A DNA stretch of 64,000 bases, taken from NCBI GenBank assembly GCA_964017155.1, contig OZ024867.1, forward strand, positions 10,654,116 through 10,718,115, read 5' to 3'. Below, in pieces: positions 36,525-49,706 of this stretch. Numbering within the stretch: position 1 is the first letter of the stretch; every line of letters begins with the position of its first letter. The notes under the pieces are model-generated. The model was not told the origin of the DNA, ran no database searches, and was given only the letters and a program-made list of their open reading frames with translations. The stretch comes from Oasisia sp. SBJ-2009. Lineage: Eukaryota > Annelida > Polychaeta > Sabellida > Siboglinidae. The position numbers and the translations under genes were made by a program.

Positions 36525-38060
36525 TCACGTCTGTCACACTGACTTTTTCTGGGGAAAGTAGGTTATGGACACGTTGCGTCTGTCACACGTTGAATGACTA
36601 ACATGCTCGTTGTTACCTTGAAAACAGGAATCTGGGTGAAAAAGTCCAATATATGTTTCCTTTGGAAGACCAATTATATAATGTGTACAGAAACAAATTG
36701 CACTAGTTGTGTAAATTAAGTACTATAGTCATAGCTACATGTTACGTTTGGTCTTTATATACGATACTAACAGATGCCTGCTTCTGGAAAGTTTACTCCA
36801 CTGCAGTGTTTGTTTGTGGTATGTATCCGCATCATTCCACTATTGCTACCGGCTGCAAATGTTCTTGTCAGAAGTGCCAAACAAAAGCGAATTGCACTAG
36901 TCTAAGCGTGACGTAATATTTCCATTCAAAACACGCTCTACTCTTGAGTGTGGCAGGCACCGGTGGATTTGGCCAATGTGGTGTAAGTGCAGTGACGAAG
37001 TAACCATAACCATAACCATAATATTTATTTACCCTAAATAGGCATATAATTGGTTGAAAGTACATACATTTCGTTAGTACATTTATACAAGCATATATCC
37101 ACACATTATATCATGTTCACATACTAATATAAGTCTATACGGCTGGCCTACAATGCATACAAATGTGTGCACTTATAGTAATTCTTGCTGTACCAAAATG
37201 AAAACCCACAATCGTATACAATTTATAAAATGGGGTAAGTAGCTCCTATTAAGACAATAACATATGAACGCAATTTCCTTTCAACTTTGTGCATTGGTAG
37301 TCAAGTAATGGAAGCCAACGTTGACCTGAATGATTGTTTTCCGCCATACTAAAACAAAAGACAACCGTCAACTATGCAACTGCAACATTCTGACCTGCTG
37401 CAATGTATTGAAGAACAATTGCCAACACGTAACAATGCCAGCTTAGAAAGAGAAGCCGATATGTCCACAATTGACTGTACAACTCTTGTTGAATATCCTG
37501 TAGCATGTCGTGTATGAAACATTCGACGAGTGAAAATGTAGCTATGCTTATGATATACACATCTGAAAACAGTTGATATATTATGTTTGGTCGCGTTGAT
37601 ATAATTACTAATGTTACCTGTACATACATGGCAACATCAATGGGTAAGATACTGGAAGGGAACGAGAAGACAAGTCCAGCGTCGTAAAACGTTGCTAGCA
37701 AATTGGCCAGAATGTGTGCCAGAGAAAGAAAAAAAAACAATACTATTTCATCAGTTTACTTAACTATATACTGGCGAACCATTTCCTGACAAGGCGATGA
37801 TTGCACATTGTGACGATAGTATTATATGTAATTATATACCCGTGCTAACTGTCAGTTTTCTCGCATCCTTGATTGTGAACGTCTTATGGTATCACTGGGA
37901 ATTGGTGACAATACGGTGACGCAACTATTACTGCTTATATGCTTATTCTATATATCTCAAGTGCATAGTGTTGACACCTTCACGCAAACATGAAGAAATA
38001 AAGACAACATTGCTAGATAGATTGCTCCTCCCAAGAAAATAAGCCAATACTGTCGCTTAT
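36525..38060. repeat. Arm of a large inverted repeat (partner 21.41-22.97 kb)
   Basis: Inverted relative to U2. U1 flanks of the m1 exon agree with the U2 orientation, which points to U3 as the inverted copy. Confidence 0.72.
36850..37210 (-). mobile_element. LINE fragment, RT C-terminal region (U3 copy, inverted)
   Basis: Near-identical to the plus-strand fragment at 22.3-22.6 kb but on the minus strand, because it lies in the inverted segment of U3. No independent insertion needs to be assumed. Confidence 0.65.
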
Positions 38061-38452
38061 TTTGTAAACAAATGTAACATTTTTACATATATCTTATCAC
38101 AATTATATTTTCGTTTGCAATTTATGAGTAACCAACATTATTATATTAGATAATACATGTGTATATTTCGAAATATACACATGGTATTAGCGACAGTTTG
38201 ATGTGTGACTTTAGTATTGTTTTGTGACACTTATTTCACAAGTGGACATCAAAATTAAATATGCCCATACATTTAGCATGTTCCAATAACAACTGTCACG
38301 TTTGAGTGAATGTAAGTGTTCGTATGTATCACTTTTATACATGCTAATGTTGATCTTCTGCGACATTCCTATCTGCCAGTTTTATTGTTGATGAACGGTG
38401 ACTCTTCAACAGGAAGACAAAAGGTAAACACACGAAAGCATGTCATGGTTAC

Positions 38453-38557
38453 CTGATACGCAGAAGACGTCGTCTTTCGAACAACGAGAGCACTGTAAAT
38501 TACTGTCACAATTATCGTTTGAATACAAGCAGCGGCCGCCAGCCTTTATCGGAGTTA
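38453..38557 (-). CDS. U3 exon A, five-cysteine module
   Basis: This 105 bp exon (35 codons) has acceptor TTTTAG and donor G|GTAACC, phase 1-1. It reads IKAGGRCLYSNDNCDSNLQC, then SRCSKDD and FCVSG. This is the intact counterpart of the U2 copy, which has a stop at the matching leucine position. The exon lies about 0.3 kb from one breakpoint of a local inversion. Confidence 0.7.
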
Positions 38558-39654
38558 CTAAAAAACAATTCGGGGAAAATGTTTGAGACAAATAATAATC
38601 ATCAGATGTTAGTCTCGCATATTAAACAAATACCGATGCTAGATTTGCTCCCATATCAGTACAATAGCAGATAGTGTATGTAAATATGAAAGGTATATCA
38701 ACACACATATGTAAATGCGTGCTTATTTGCGTAAGTATGACACACATATACATACACACATATCAATACATGCATACACAAGTATACGTACATACATATG
38801 GACGTACATGCATGCTTGTGTTTATGCACGTACGTATGTATGTGTGGGTGTGTGTGATTGCATGTATGTGAACGTACACAAACATGTATGTATACGCAAG
38901 CGTGTATTATTACATACATGTATTCATGTATGTATGCCTGCAGTCAGAATTGATGACTTGTATAAAGTACATCAATGATATATATTTTAAAAAGATGTCA
39001 AATGTCTCATATTTATCACAGTTTATAACATGTATGGAATATGTATGCGCCTCTTGATACTATTAGCTATCACCGGGCAATACTCACTTCTATGGAGCAA
39101 ATTGTATTGCATACATCTATATCACATTTATAAAGCCGAAAGAATAATGCAATTAGCCCTGTATACCAATTGCATATGACGGAGTTGTCCAGGTCGCGAA
39201 TTATTACCATCAGCAAATCACATAATGATTATTGCTACTCAAAATTTGCTAAGGATCACACAATGTTTGTAATAGAACAACATTGAAATGGCAGCCATCC
39301 AGAGACTCATTGAAAGCATGACACGCCGTTGTCATGCTGTGTTTTCATCACGTGTGTCACACACAAGCTACTGATAGTTGTTGCTGCTGGTAATTGAACT
39401 GATTGGGACATTTTCATGACTTGGAGTAACATTCTAAAACCTCCATTTTGGGGGGTCTGCTTCTTTGATGACAGAACGGATGTTACCTATTGTTAACATT
39501 TGGTATATAGCAATGAAATTCATGAAAAAAACATGTCCTTGAATACATGCAGTTTTTAGTTGTTGTGTGATACGCATGCCGTAAAATATAATACTGCCCT
39601 AAATAATGATCCTAGCAAAAGGTGAGTAGTATAGGTTAGCGAATGGAAACTTAC

Positions 39655-39831
39655 CAGATTTAGGGATGCATTTAGTGCGACGTCTCTTTACAACACCTCC
39701 GAGGTACTTGTCGTAATGCGTGTTGGTGGAAGTGACACGGACCGTGTCGGGAGGACACATGCATGTTCCGTTTACACAGCTGTGAAATTCTGGACATTCG
39801 ACGTCTTTCGAGCAAGAGTCGCCTTCTAGGC
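39655..39831 (-). CDS. U3 exon B, EB-like cysteine module
   Basis: This 177 bp exon (59 codons) starts after CCAG and ends at G|GTAAGT, phase 1-1. It reads GLEGDSCSKDVECPEFHSC, then [18 protein letters not shown], a basic stretch KRRRTKC and IPKS. NGT is a potential N-glycosylation site. Its length and the VRVTSTN block are shared only with the U2 copy, so these two form a recent pair. A (CA)n run, read (TG)n in transcript sense, lies just upstream of the acceptor. Confidence 0.76.
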
Positions 39832-39909
39832 CTGGAAGCACAACATTGTGCATTTTGTATACACACGCGCATACACAAGCTCGCACACACACGCGCACAC
39901 GCGCACACA

Positions 39910-39953
<44 letters not shown>

Positions 39954-40737
39954 GGCCATGCGCGGGGCACTCTATTTTTTATTTGTTGCTATGCCAGATC
40001 CTGTCATTCATTGGTGTGTGCATACATTAATTCACATTAAAGAAGTCATAGACAAGTAACAGTTTTGTCTAGGGAAAGTCACAGACAATAAGTTCAGAAA
40101 ATACTGTTATTCAGACACTGTCTTGTATATACAAATGTTTGGTCTTGCATACAGAGCACCGTAAACTCTTTTGAATCACTGACAAGTGAACCCACCACAA
40201 TCATAAATAAGGTAGCAAAATTAGTTTATTGTGGCACAGCTCGCCACAGATGACCCTTTTGTACATATTCATGGCAATGATGAAAGACCTAGCTGACAGT
40301 CAAATTGCATTGGATTCTCCCTGTGACATCGGTATCACCAGTTACCAGGCTGCTCTGTTTTGCTAGGCTGGGTGATGTTTGACATATTTGGGATACCTGG
40401 CTTGGACAAAGGGCTTGCTTATCTGAGACAGACCTTCTCTAACACAAAGAGGGAATTAGCAGGCTGTTACTGCACAATTTTACTGCCCAGTACCCACTGG
40501 TTCAAATATGTGTAAATATTACTATATAAAGCCTGAGTGACCTCACATTGGCATTGCTGACTCTTTGCAGAAATTTAGTTTCTTGATAACCATGTTCAAT
40601 GCATGTATCATAGCATTTGCTACACTATATTGGTTCTAATATATTAATAAGTGTTTAATAACAAAATGTAAACTATTCTTCAGTGGCTCAAATACAGATT
40701 TCACTTAATGGGTGATTGTTGACTTGTGTCTATTTAA

Positions 40738-40740
<3 letters not shown>

Positions 40741-40785
<45 letters not shown>
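40741..40785. repeat. (TA)n microsatellite
   Basis: TA run in the U3 C-B intron. Confidence 0.95.
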
Positions 40786-40787
<2 letters not shown>

Positions 40788-41484
40788 CATACTACAAAGT
40801 AATATGAATGTATTGTAGGATATCCAATTACCTAGTCTGGAAAGCTGTAAAACAACAAAAGTGTACAGCAATTGAAAATCCTGGCGTGGGAAACCCCTCC
40901 TTCCCTTCAACAAATAGTTCTGGTCACTTTGCACCAATGAGCTGGTGTTTACAAATTGGTCAAGTTAGAACACATATAATAAATATGTGTCATCAATGAT
41001 AACACCGGAGAATCAAGATCGCTGGTGTGGCGATAATTAACTGCTAAATCAACAAGATACAAGGCAGGAAATTAGAGGAAAAATGACGAAACATTACAAC
41101 ATTCAAATTTACAGGATTTTTTTTTTATTCACCATACAATATGTTAAATGTGTGAATATTTACGGGGTAATTTGTATTTCCCTTTCTGGAAACTGAAACA
41201 TTTTTGTCAGCTAAGTCATATGGTACCGTTTGGGTTTGTAAATAAAACAATAGCGCATGTTCCTCCTTCGAACCCGAATTGGATCCTTTTCAGAGCCACA
41301 ATACATACTATTCACCTTGCCGTAATCCACATTCTAAATTCCCTGTGCCCTGGCCATATCCAAACGGCATCTTTCATTCACCTTTGTTATATTAACAACG
41401 TAATACATTGCAACTGTGAGACAGTGTTCCGACGCCTGTTATGTTGTGTTACAAACTAACAGACAATCGCAACTATTTATATAC

Positions 41485-41622
41485 ACCAGAATGGTGCATG
41501 TTTTACTGCGAAATATTCAAGTGTTTCTTTTGGATGGGAAACGGATTCTTTTATGTCCTCAATTATAATTTCGCATCCAAAACAAACACTTGAATATTTC
41601 CAAGTAGAACAGGCATCATTCT

Positions 41623-41718
<96 letters not shown>

Positions 41719-41849
41719 TATGTATTCCCTCCGACGCCTGTTATTTAGTGCGACAAACTAACACACATTCGGAACTATTGATATTATATACACCAGAATG
41801 GTGCCTGTTTTACTGGGAAATATTCAAGTGTTTATTTTGGATGCGAAAC
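41485..41849. repeat. Inverted repeat with three arms and (TA)n centre (U3)
   Basis: Arms 41569-41626 and 41792-41849 pair around a 90 bp (TA)n run; a third arm (about 41485-41570) lies to the left in the right-arm orientation. Paralogous to 32.79-33.08 kb. Confidence 0.82.
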
Positions 41850-42904
41850 GGAATATTGTTTTTCTCCAATTATAATAAAACAGTGTTTGTCATCGTTATC
41901 AAACTTATTGTAATATACACAATTTGTAATCAATTAATTATTTCATGTAACTGTAGGATTTAATTTCATTATAATTTTGAATCACTAAGGACATTGATAC
42001 TATTTCGAAGCACGAATTCGTTTCGTGTCCGAAATTACTCTGCGTATAAAAAGTACATAATTTGAGTTCATCCTATTTTTCCCGTATGTGGCATGGACAG
42101 TAGTGATTCATATATATATATATCTGTAATGACATAAACGCATAGAATTCCATGAAGTAATTATACTAAAACAATGATTCTCATTCTATATGACGACCGA
42201 GGTGGGCCACCTAACCGATTGTTAAAGCCATTTCCCCAAAATATGCCAACATTGTAACTTCATACCTATTTCTTGAGTCATTGTGTTGCTACTGACTATT
42301 TGATGTACACATAACGCTACGTGCTTATTTGCAATTTGTTGTACCACTAGGTGCCAACGAATAGATTACACCCACTTGATAAAGCACTGTTTTAAAGGGC
42401 ATGCTTTCAGACCCCGCAACATCGATGTAGCGCTTACATTTTTCCGGCGTTATATACGTTCCGATTGACGTTTCTGCCCATGCGCGATGAATGTAAAATC
42501 AGCAATGTGGAGCGAACGTTTTGATAGCAAGCAAAAAAGTCATTTAAACAAACGTAATATTTTTATGTATTGAACGACATTTGAAGCAACTGTTCACAGA
42601 AATCATCGCAGGAGAGTTAATAACAGCCCGTGACATTTATACCAAAGATTGCTTTGTCGTTTCGCTGCACATTGATGTTTTTACATATATCGTGCATGCG
42701 CAGAAACGTTACTCGGAAAGTGTCTAACGACCGGACAAATGTAAGCGCGACTTCGCGTTGCGCCTAGTCAACTAACCTAAACTGTGTCCATCAGTTTATT
42801 CAGAGGACACACTGGTGTGTACGTGCGTGCGTGCGTGCGTGGGTGTGTATTAAGAGTATGTGTGTGCATAACACATCGATTAAGCGTTTTTATTTTGTTC
42901 TTAC

Positions 42905-43039
42905 GGAAACAGCTGAGCTTGTCGTCCGATATGTAATTGTCGTCGTGAAGACACTGGCATGTCCCTTTCACGCATCTGACTGTGATTGAACCGCAGTCGC
43001 TGCCTTCTTTCTGACATTTAGTTTCGCCCAATCGTATCA
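42905..43039 (-). CDS. U3 exon C, EB/EGF-like module
   Basis: This 135 bp exon (45 codons) starts after TTGCAG and ends at C|GTAAGA, phase 1-1. It reads LGETKCQKEGSDCGSITVRC, then VKGTCQC, then SDDKLSCF. The six cysteines match the U2 copy almost position for position. The GETKC start also appears in U1, which supports the frame chosen. Confidence 0.75.
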
Positions 43040-44768
43040 CTGCAATACATAAATATATCGATATAGCGATTGTGTAATACATTATTATTGAGCTTTGTTA
43101 CTGTTTCTTTCAAGCTGCATTAATAGTAATATATACAAATATAGATACATTTATTACAAGACACAACATTTATTTATGCAAGAAACTTTATTATTTCGTG
43201 AATTCGCACACACAAGACGGTTTTTCGCAAATCTTCTTCAACTTACATAACGTCTTCGACTAACAGTAACATATGTGCGAATATATTAAACAATGCATAC
43301 CTCACTAATCCTTCATAATAAAGGAATACCACGTTTAGTAATCTGTAACATTGATTGAGAGTTGTCAAATCACTTCTCTATTGTCACGTATATCAACCGG
43401 ATTAAAAGTTGTCCGACGAGGGAACTGATTAATGGAACTGTATTGATTTGTGTTACTTTGTCGGCGGATTGCGAATTTATTGTGATTTATGTTACGTGTT
43501 TTAATGCGTTAGAACACTGCAAAACTATCCTTTGAAGTGAGAGACACATATATAGTAATAATATTGACATCACTGTCACCTGATGGAATGCGTTGGCATA
43601 TGGGTCTTGATCATAACATTTACTAATAATTTATGTTAGAAACATACGTCATCGTCGCATACATTCCATATTGGTAATACTCTTGAATATACATCTTGTT
43701 TGTTAAAAATGGTTCAAGCCGGACATAATGAAAATTTCACATTAATCGATAGGCCTTCGTCTTGATTGAATAAAATAAAAAATAAATTAACATTGGGCAG
43801 ATTTCATACTCCGTTTTTTTGTTTTTGTTTTTAGACTCATGGTTGTTCGTCCGACCATTCATCGCACTTCCGCGATGATTAGGTTACGCTTCACGTATTC
43901 AATGCACATTGCGTTTTAAGTTATGAACACATCATTTATAACGTTACATCTGCAAATATTAAGTAGTATTATATACGTTTACGGCATTTTCGTGAAATCG
44001 AAATTACTCTCTGAAAGTCTGACGCTGGCTGTGAGAAAAGCATAGTCTTGGTTGACACGACCATCAACAGCGATGTCACGATGACGAATCACATGCCCAA
44101 CCCATGAACGAGCGCATAGGGCTTGCAAGTGGGTCAGGATACATGGCGAGACTCCGCGCGACTGGAGCTGATTTGGGGACTGGTCACAAGAAAAATGTTC
44201 GGTAGGTTACAGTTGTAACTTCCGACTGATGAATAATAGGAAAATCAGGACACAAATATCTTGTGTTATACCTTTCTTATCTAAAATGTCCTATTTAATA
44301 TTGAGTTTACCACACAATCATAGACATAGCGATTTATGTAGTGCAGATAATAGACATTCCGCAACATGTTAGGTCGTATGTGTCTTTTAACGGGATTTGC
44401 ATTTTACATAATTGTACGTTGTGGTTTCGATAAGTACTTATATCTGACAAGTTGTCGAAATGCACATGATCATAACACATGTATACGTTTGCCCCAAACA
44501 GATTGCACTGCGCGAAAAATGGCACTTTTCGTTTGTAATCAAGATTGCCAAACACAAGTACAAGCCGGCGATGCCATGGCAACCACCATAACAACTGTTT
44601 CTACTTGTAATAATCCTTCGGACAGTATAACTGAAATAGTTAGACTGGAACAATTCAATGATTACAACCAAAAACAAAACGAAGTCCTATACGTTAACGT
44701 GGAGATTATGGACTTCCTGCCCCCAACTGCCCCCAGCCTCCTTTTCGCGCGCGAGACTTGCATGCCCT

Positions 44769-44905
44769 ATTGGCTCAGTAAATAGAGCGTCTTACTGTCT
44801 ACACAAGGAACCCAGGTTCGAACCCTGTGGGCCCTTCAATATTGCGTATTGTGAAAATGGCGGTGTTGAATCTGTATGTGTTTGTCGATACATCACGATG
44901 TAATA
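44769..44905 (+). mobile_element. tRNA-like SINE, family 2 (U3 copy)
   Basis: Box A-like tggctcagtaaatagagcg and a perfect box B ggttcgaaccc at 44815-44825, followed by a body containing tttgtcgatacatcacgatgta. The same unit occurs at 35.17 and 17.08 kb, each in the intron downstream of a D exon. Confidence 0.58.
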
Positions 44906-45210
44906 TTGTGTTCACGATCAAGGAAGAGAAAAGTACTAGAGGACATGGAGTTACATTTGCAAAGAAGCAGTGTAGATTAGATATTAGACAAATTTCATTT
45001 TCACAAAGAACAGTAAACGAATGGAACATGTGATCAACTGATTGTGTAGTTGCTAGTAGTGTTAATGTATTTAAACATGACATCGACATATATACCTAAG
45101 ATGGAACGGGTATACTTAAATAGTTGGTATCTCGATAAGCGAAAGGGCTTCCTAGTCCACCTGCGATCTAGACTTGAATATGTAAGTGGCAATTTGGTTA
45201 AATCATGTTA
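44905..45210 (+). mobile_element. 5'-truncated CR1-like fragment (3' end only)
   Basis: Encodes the same C-terminal block as the element at 58.3 kb (RGHGVTFAKKQCRLDIR, then SFSQRTVNEWN) followed by a stop, then the shared 3' tail (gcgaaagggcttcct). It lies within the U3 D-C intron, interrupting sequence that is continuous in U2 at about 35.27 kb. Confidence 0.7.
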
Positions 45211-45313
45211 AATATGGATATTTGGTTATTTTTTATTTCCACAACAAAGAACACTAACATGCTATTCAAACGTTTGGCACAGCAACGTTAATGCTCACGA
45301 TCTGTTGACTTAC

Positions 45314-45454
45314 ATGGGATGCATTTCATTTCTTTTGTTAAAAAGTGGTTTTTTTTGCACAAGCATTTCGAATATCCACACTCTTTAACATTCCAGCATT
45401 CGGCGTTATCAAATTTGCAGTCCGAGGTTTTTTCACAATCATCATGAAATATAC
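45314..45454 (-). CDS. U3 exon D, seven-cysteine module
   Basis: This 141 bp exon (47 codons) starts after TTACAG and ends at T|GTAAGT, phase 1-1. It reads DDCEKTSDCKFDNAECW, then VKECGYSKCLCKK, then KCIP. It is very close to the U2 copy (CDKTTDCKFDKAACW), in line with a recent U2/U3 duplication. The intron just upstream holds a (TG)n array of about 195 bp beginning about 25 bp from the acceptor. At the same position U2 has (TA)n. Confidence 0.75.
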
Positions 45455-45478
45455 CTGTAATATAATCAAGGGGTTATT

Positions 45479-45675
<197 letters not shown>

Positions 45676-46012
45676 ATTCCATCACAACGTGTACTACAAG
45701 TAACGGTGTAATGCATACATTTTAAATGTTGGTGTTACCATCACACGTGTGTATACTCCAGATAACATTTGATTGTCTTACGATCCAATTTATAATAATC
45801 TTACAACGCACTTGGAGTAACAACATGTAGCAAAAAACTAAGCATCAATTCACGTCGACAAAACTATGGTGACTACAAATATGTTGGCGATGATTATGAG
45901 GAGAGTATTGATCAGTATTATTTTGAAGAGTACGATGAAGACAAATACTGTGCTTTGGATCGTGACAATGATGCGGATGACTTTATAAATAAAGATTATA
46001 ATATTTAAAAGA

Positions 46013-46014
<2 letters not shown>

Positions 46015-46074
<60 letters not shown>
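46015..46074. repeat. (TA)n microsatellite
   Basis: TA run between U4 m2 and U3 D. Confidence 0.95.
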
Positions 46075-46078
<4 letters not shown>

Positions 46079-46464
46079 GCATACATATACTTAACTTGAT
46101 ATTGTGTCCCTTATGTAAATATTGTTCAACCGTGACGTCATCCACAAAAGACGAAAATACAACCGTTTGGGGAATGTTTTTAATATAAACACAGTAGCAG
46201 GTAACATAAAATTAAAACAAAAACTGGAATGCTTTAAGGTAACAAAAGAAGAATACCTATAGTGTGTCTAACTAGAAGATAGCAGACAAAGTTACGTATA
46301 ACTTATCTCGTGAATGATGGTAGGTTTGCGTCTATATATCTATACTGTCATACATTTGTCTACGTCTTTCTTCTAGTTCAATATGTATTAAACACTCACA
46401 TTTAAATACCATTGCATTATGTGTCTTTTACACGTTGATGTATAAACAGGTTGATATGACTTAC

Positions 46465-46494
46465 CCCTCTTGTCTTCTTTGACGGGGGTGGGTT
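46465..46494 (-). CDS. U4 micro-exon m2 (30 bp)
   Basis: A 30-base exon between TTTCATAAG and GTAAGTCAT. It adds PTPVKEDKR with phase-1 edges: proline-rich and charged, without cysteine. The intron 3' end has diverged from the usual CTTTCAG. It lies between exon A of U4 and exon D of U3. No m1 partner was found in this unit, where the intron carries a LINE fragment. Confidence 0.55.
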
Positions 46495-47750
46495 CTTATG
46501 AAACAAGAAACATTAATACATGACAACAACACGAAGTAAGTAAAATTAATATTCATAACTTCGGTCACGTATCCTCATACGAAACTATTTACAGGCAATG
46601 CGCATTAAGTAATGGCATTTACATTGCATTATTTAACTTAACGTTGTTGAACAATATACTATATTATACTTAAATGTGTGAACGATATGGGTATATGGAA
46701 TAGAACCCTGTTGATTGTGGAAGAAATTGTGTTGGCACGTGCATCTCTCATCTCATATCAATCCAAATATTTAAGTTTAGTTTGGCTGCCCACAAATCTT
46801 CATAAAATGTTTGTGTGCGTGCTCGCGCGCGTGTGTGTGTTAACGGGGAATACGCTGTAGTGAATGTATTTATTGAGATAAAGAAAATATAGTTTGTTAA
46901 TGGCGGATATATAAGTATCAATACATATCAAAGGCTATACACCAGACCACCGCATTTAAAAACCAAATGTGTGACAAAAAAGCGTGTCTCTAATCTGCGC
47001 ATTTCATAAGCAGGAACATATTTGTTTCGGGTGATATCTTTAGAAAAGGTGTATGTTTACAAAATGAGGAATGTGTAAAACTCGATACAAGTGAACAATT
47101 TCAAATAATCCGCCATTTTGGAAATGTCCACCTTTTGAAAGATGACTGCCGACAAATTATTTCCAAACAACATATTTGAATATCGGCAAAATTCAACAAC
47201 ATGATTTACATCGATAGCCGGCAAATCGAACAATGCCGTAAACAAATGTGTTATATGTGATATTTCAGATGTGACGTTTAGAGTACGATCTTTAAAAATG
47301 GCGGACATAAAAGACGGAGAAGTACTAATAACTGTCAAAACTTCTATATATCTCTCCACATGTGTGTTATAGAAGTGAATACCATTTGTCTTGGGAATCT
47401 CCTTTGTGAAGTGTCATACGTCATACTTGAGATGCATACCAGTCTTCAAAGAAGTCAACCTTTCCATTTTGTAATACTAAGTTTAGTTTGTATGAATTCC
47501 TGTGACATTCATATACTTATCAACTCTCGCACTTTGATAACTGCATTGCTACATATCTGTGCTGTACAAATTGTTATTGGTAGAGTCCTATTCAACAGTT
47601 GAGAACTGAAAAGAAAACCTATTGTAGTGGTGGAAATTTGCAGAATAATATATATGTTCGTATCGTATTTTAACTCCAAACGTAGCAGGTAGATAAAACT
47701 AATGCTTAATTGTACTGCTTAATTTACATAAAAGATTGGGTCCTAGAAAG

Positions 47751-47753
<3 letters not shown>

Positions 47754-47804
<51 letters not shown>
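47754..47804. repeat. (TA)n microsatellite
   Basis: TA run in the U4 A-m2 intron, next to a segment related to 22.7-22.9 kb. Confidence 0.95.
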
Positions 47805-47809
<5 letters not shown>

Positions 47810-48189
47810 GGAATAGTTCAGTCAGTCCCCTGTGTTAAAGGTACCACATGAAATATAAGCCATTCATTGTTTGACAGACGCAACGTATCAAGAGCATACG
47901 TCTTCTTGAGTTGCTGCAATACATGTTCTGCCTATAGTAAAGGCAAGGTTGTCGGAATCCGCATTACATTACAAGCGTGTTATACTACCGCGCGAATCAT
48001 GTCGCATCGTCACGCCGATTGAACATTTCACTGCTATCATAAGAACAACGTATAAAACGTGTTATCTTAATTCGCTCTCATCTGATCATATAAACTTGCG
48101 ATCACTGCTACGGGCATAGCTCATGCATGCTTGACGAAAGGAGTAATGCCGACTTAATTAAAGAGAATGCCTGTGTGTGGTTAACATAA

Positions 48190-49320
48190 CTCGACCGTAT
48201 GCATGACAGTGTCGTCTTGCTTATACATCTCAGCGCTGCTGTTAATACACTATATCACACAATACTTTTCAATCAATGACCTCGCCGGACTCGTATTGCA
48301 CTGCGTTGAGTCCTTCATTTGCGATCGCAGCCTGAATAATGTCGTTGGTAGTGCAACTTCAGTGGAAACGATTGTGCACATTGGTGTACCCCAAGGATCA
48401 ACGTCAGACCCACTGCTGCAGTGCTACGTGCAGCAGATTAGCGACATCATTCGCATACATAACTTGTCGTATCACCATTTTGCTGATGACTTACACACAA
48501 CTCCTACTTCAGTTTGAGTTGTGGTTTCACTTACTAAGGCAGTACATCATGTCGAGCAGTGCATTGATGCCATCACAGATTGAATGACTTGCAACGGCTT
48601 GTTAATGAACAACGCGAAACCCGAGGTGCTGCCAGTTGTACCCTGGTCGGCATCTCATTTGGCCGCTGACTTGTATGAGCGTATTGGTTCAGAAGTCTAT
48701 GCTGCCGAACATGTGAGATATCTAGGAGTATACCTATATCAACGTGTAAACATGACGGCGCAGTCTTCTCGAACATTTAGTACCTGTACTTACGCAACAT
48801 CGGCCAAAACCACCGGTAACTGCCACAGTCGAGAACAGAGCATGTATTAAATGGAACGGCAATGTCGTACATAACCTTTCGCATTCGCTTGGCACTTCTG
48901 CCAACAACACCGGCAGGCTGCACCGACTGCGGAATGATGTGTCTGATTTAATAACTCGCGACAGTGGGTTACCACTCCTATGAGAACTGCACTGGCTGCC
49001 TATTCAGCAACGGATTACCTATACAATAGCAGAACTGACATAACGAGTGTTGAATACCGAACTTTCGCTACAATAATTATAATTATTATATGCAAGAACT
49101 TATGACCTTCTTCAGCCAGACAGCTACGTATCGCTGAAGGCGAAACAAAGCTGGCGAATTTGCATTCATCAAAGTAGCTGCAACAGGATGTCGTGCTTTA
49201 GCAACCACTCTGACGCACAAGACTACCTTGAAATTGTTCTTGGCAACATTAACAACTCACCTATTTAATACCACCTATACCGACTAATTTGCAGCTGATA
49301 CAGTTTTCTTCTTCCAGTAA
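48190..49320 (+). mobile_element. LINE fragment with RT motifs B and C (U4 copy), degenerate
   Basis: Contains VHIGVPQGSTSDPLLQCYVQ (motif B) and NLSYHHFADD (motif C, catalytic DD), then, in shifted frames, NGLLMNNAKPEVLPV, an NIGQNHR block like that at 22.5 kb, and a degraded LHWLPIQQR block near 48.99 kb. Multiple stops and shifts. It sits in the A-m2 intron of U4, the same intron class as the U2 and U3 fragments. Confidence 0.65.
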
Positions 49321-49598
49321 TGTATTGTTATTTTGTATTCGGTTAACAGCAAAATAAAAGTTAATGTACACAGTAAAAAATGTCTGCCGCCAAAAGTATA
49401 TGTTTCAATACCATTAACCGGTTTCAGTCAAAACAGCTACGTTTGTTTAAAAATAAGTGATTCGATGTAACGATTTTGAATACGTTACAGTGTACCTTCT
49501 CCGACTTTCATATCCGGCACTGCTATTGTAAATAACAGTGACTCTCTATCCAACCTGAACAACGAAAAGGTCAACAAACAAGAGTATGAAGTGATTAC

Positions 49599-49706
49599 TT
49601 GATTGGCATGTTCCGAAGTCCATTTTCTTACAAGGAGCGCATGCCAAATCTTTGCCACACCTGTCGTTGTTCACGTCGCATTTGTCCTTAGCCTTCAGCG
49701 GACGTT
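49599..49706 (-). CDS. U4 exon A, five-cysteine module
   Basis: This 108 bp exon (36 codons) has the acceptor TTTTTAG and ends at A|GTAATC, phase 1-1. It reads PLKAKDKCDVNNDRCGKDLAC, then APC and a final TCQS. Its donor is weaker than those of its paralogues (A rather than G before GT, and the ending is QSS rather than SG), which may affect inclusion. Confidence 0.66.

Noticed and set aside
37372..37740. 122-codon hydrophobic minus-strand frame
   Set aside because: Lies in the inverted-repeat arm; the matching sequence at 21.7-22.1 kb has no equivalent frame, so it is not conserved as protein.
41148..41459. 103-codon plus-strand frame
   Set aside because: Antisense to the cassette locus in an intron, no family seen, and the U2 counterpart does not keep it open.
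44366..44785. 139-codon plus-strand frame with several cysteines
   Set aside because: Cysteine spacing does not match any module here, it is on the opposite strand and runs into the SINE.
44815..44825. A functional tRNA gene at ggttcgaaccc
   Set aside because: Same reason: the head is tRNA-like, but three copies share a non-tRNA body and the acceptor stem does not pair.
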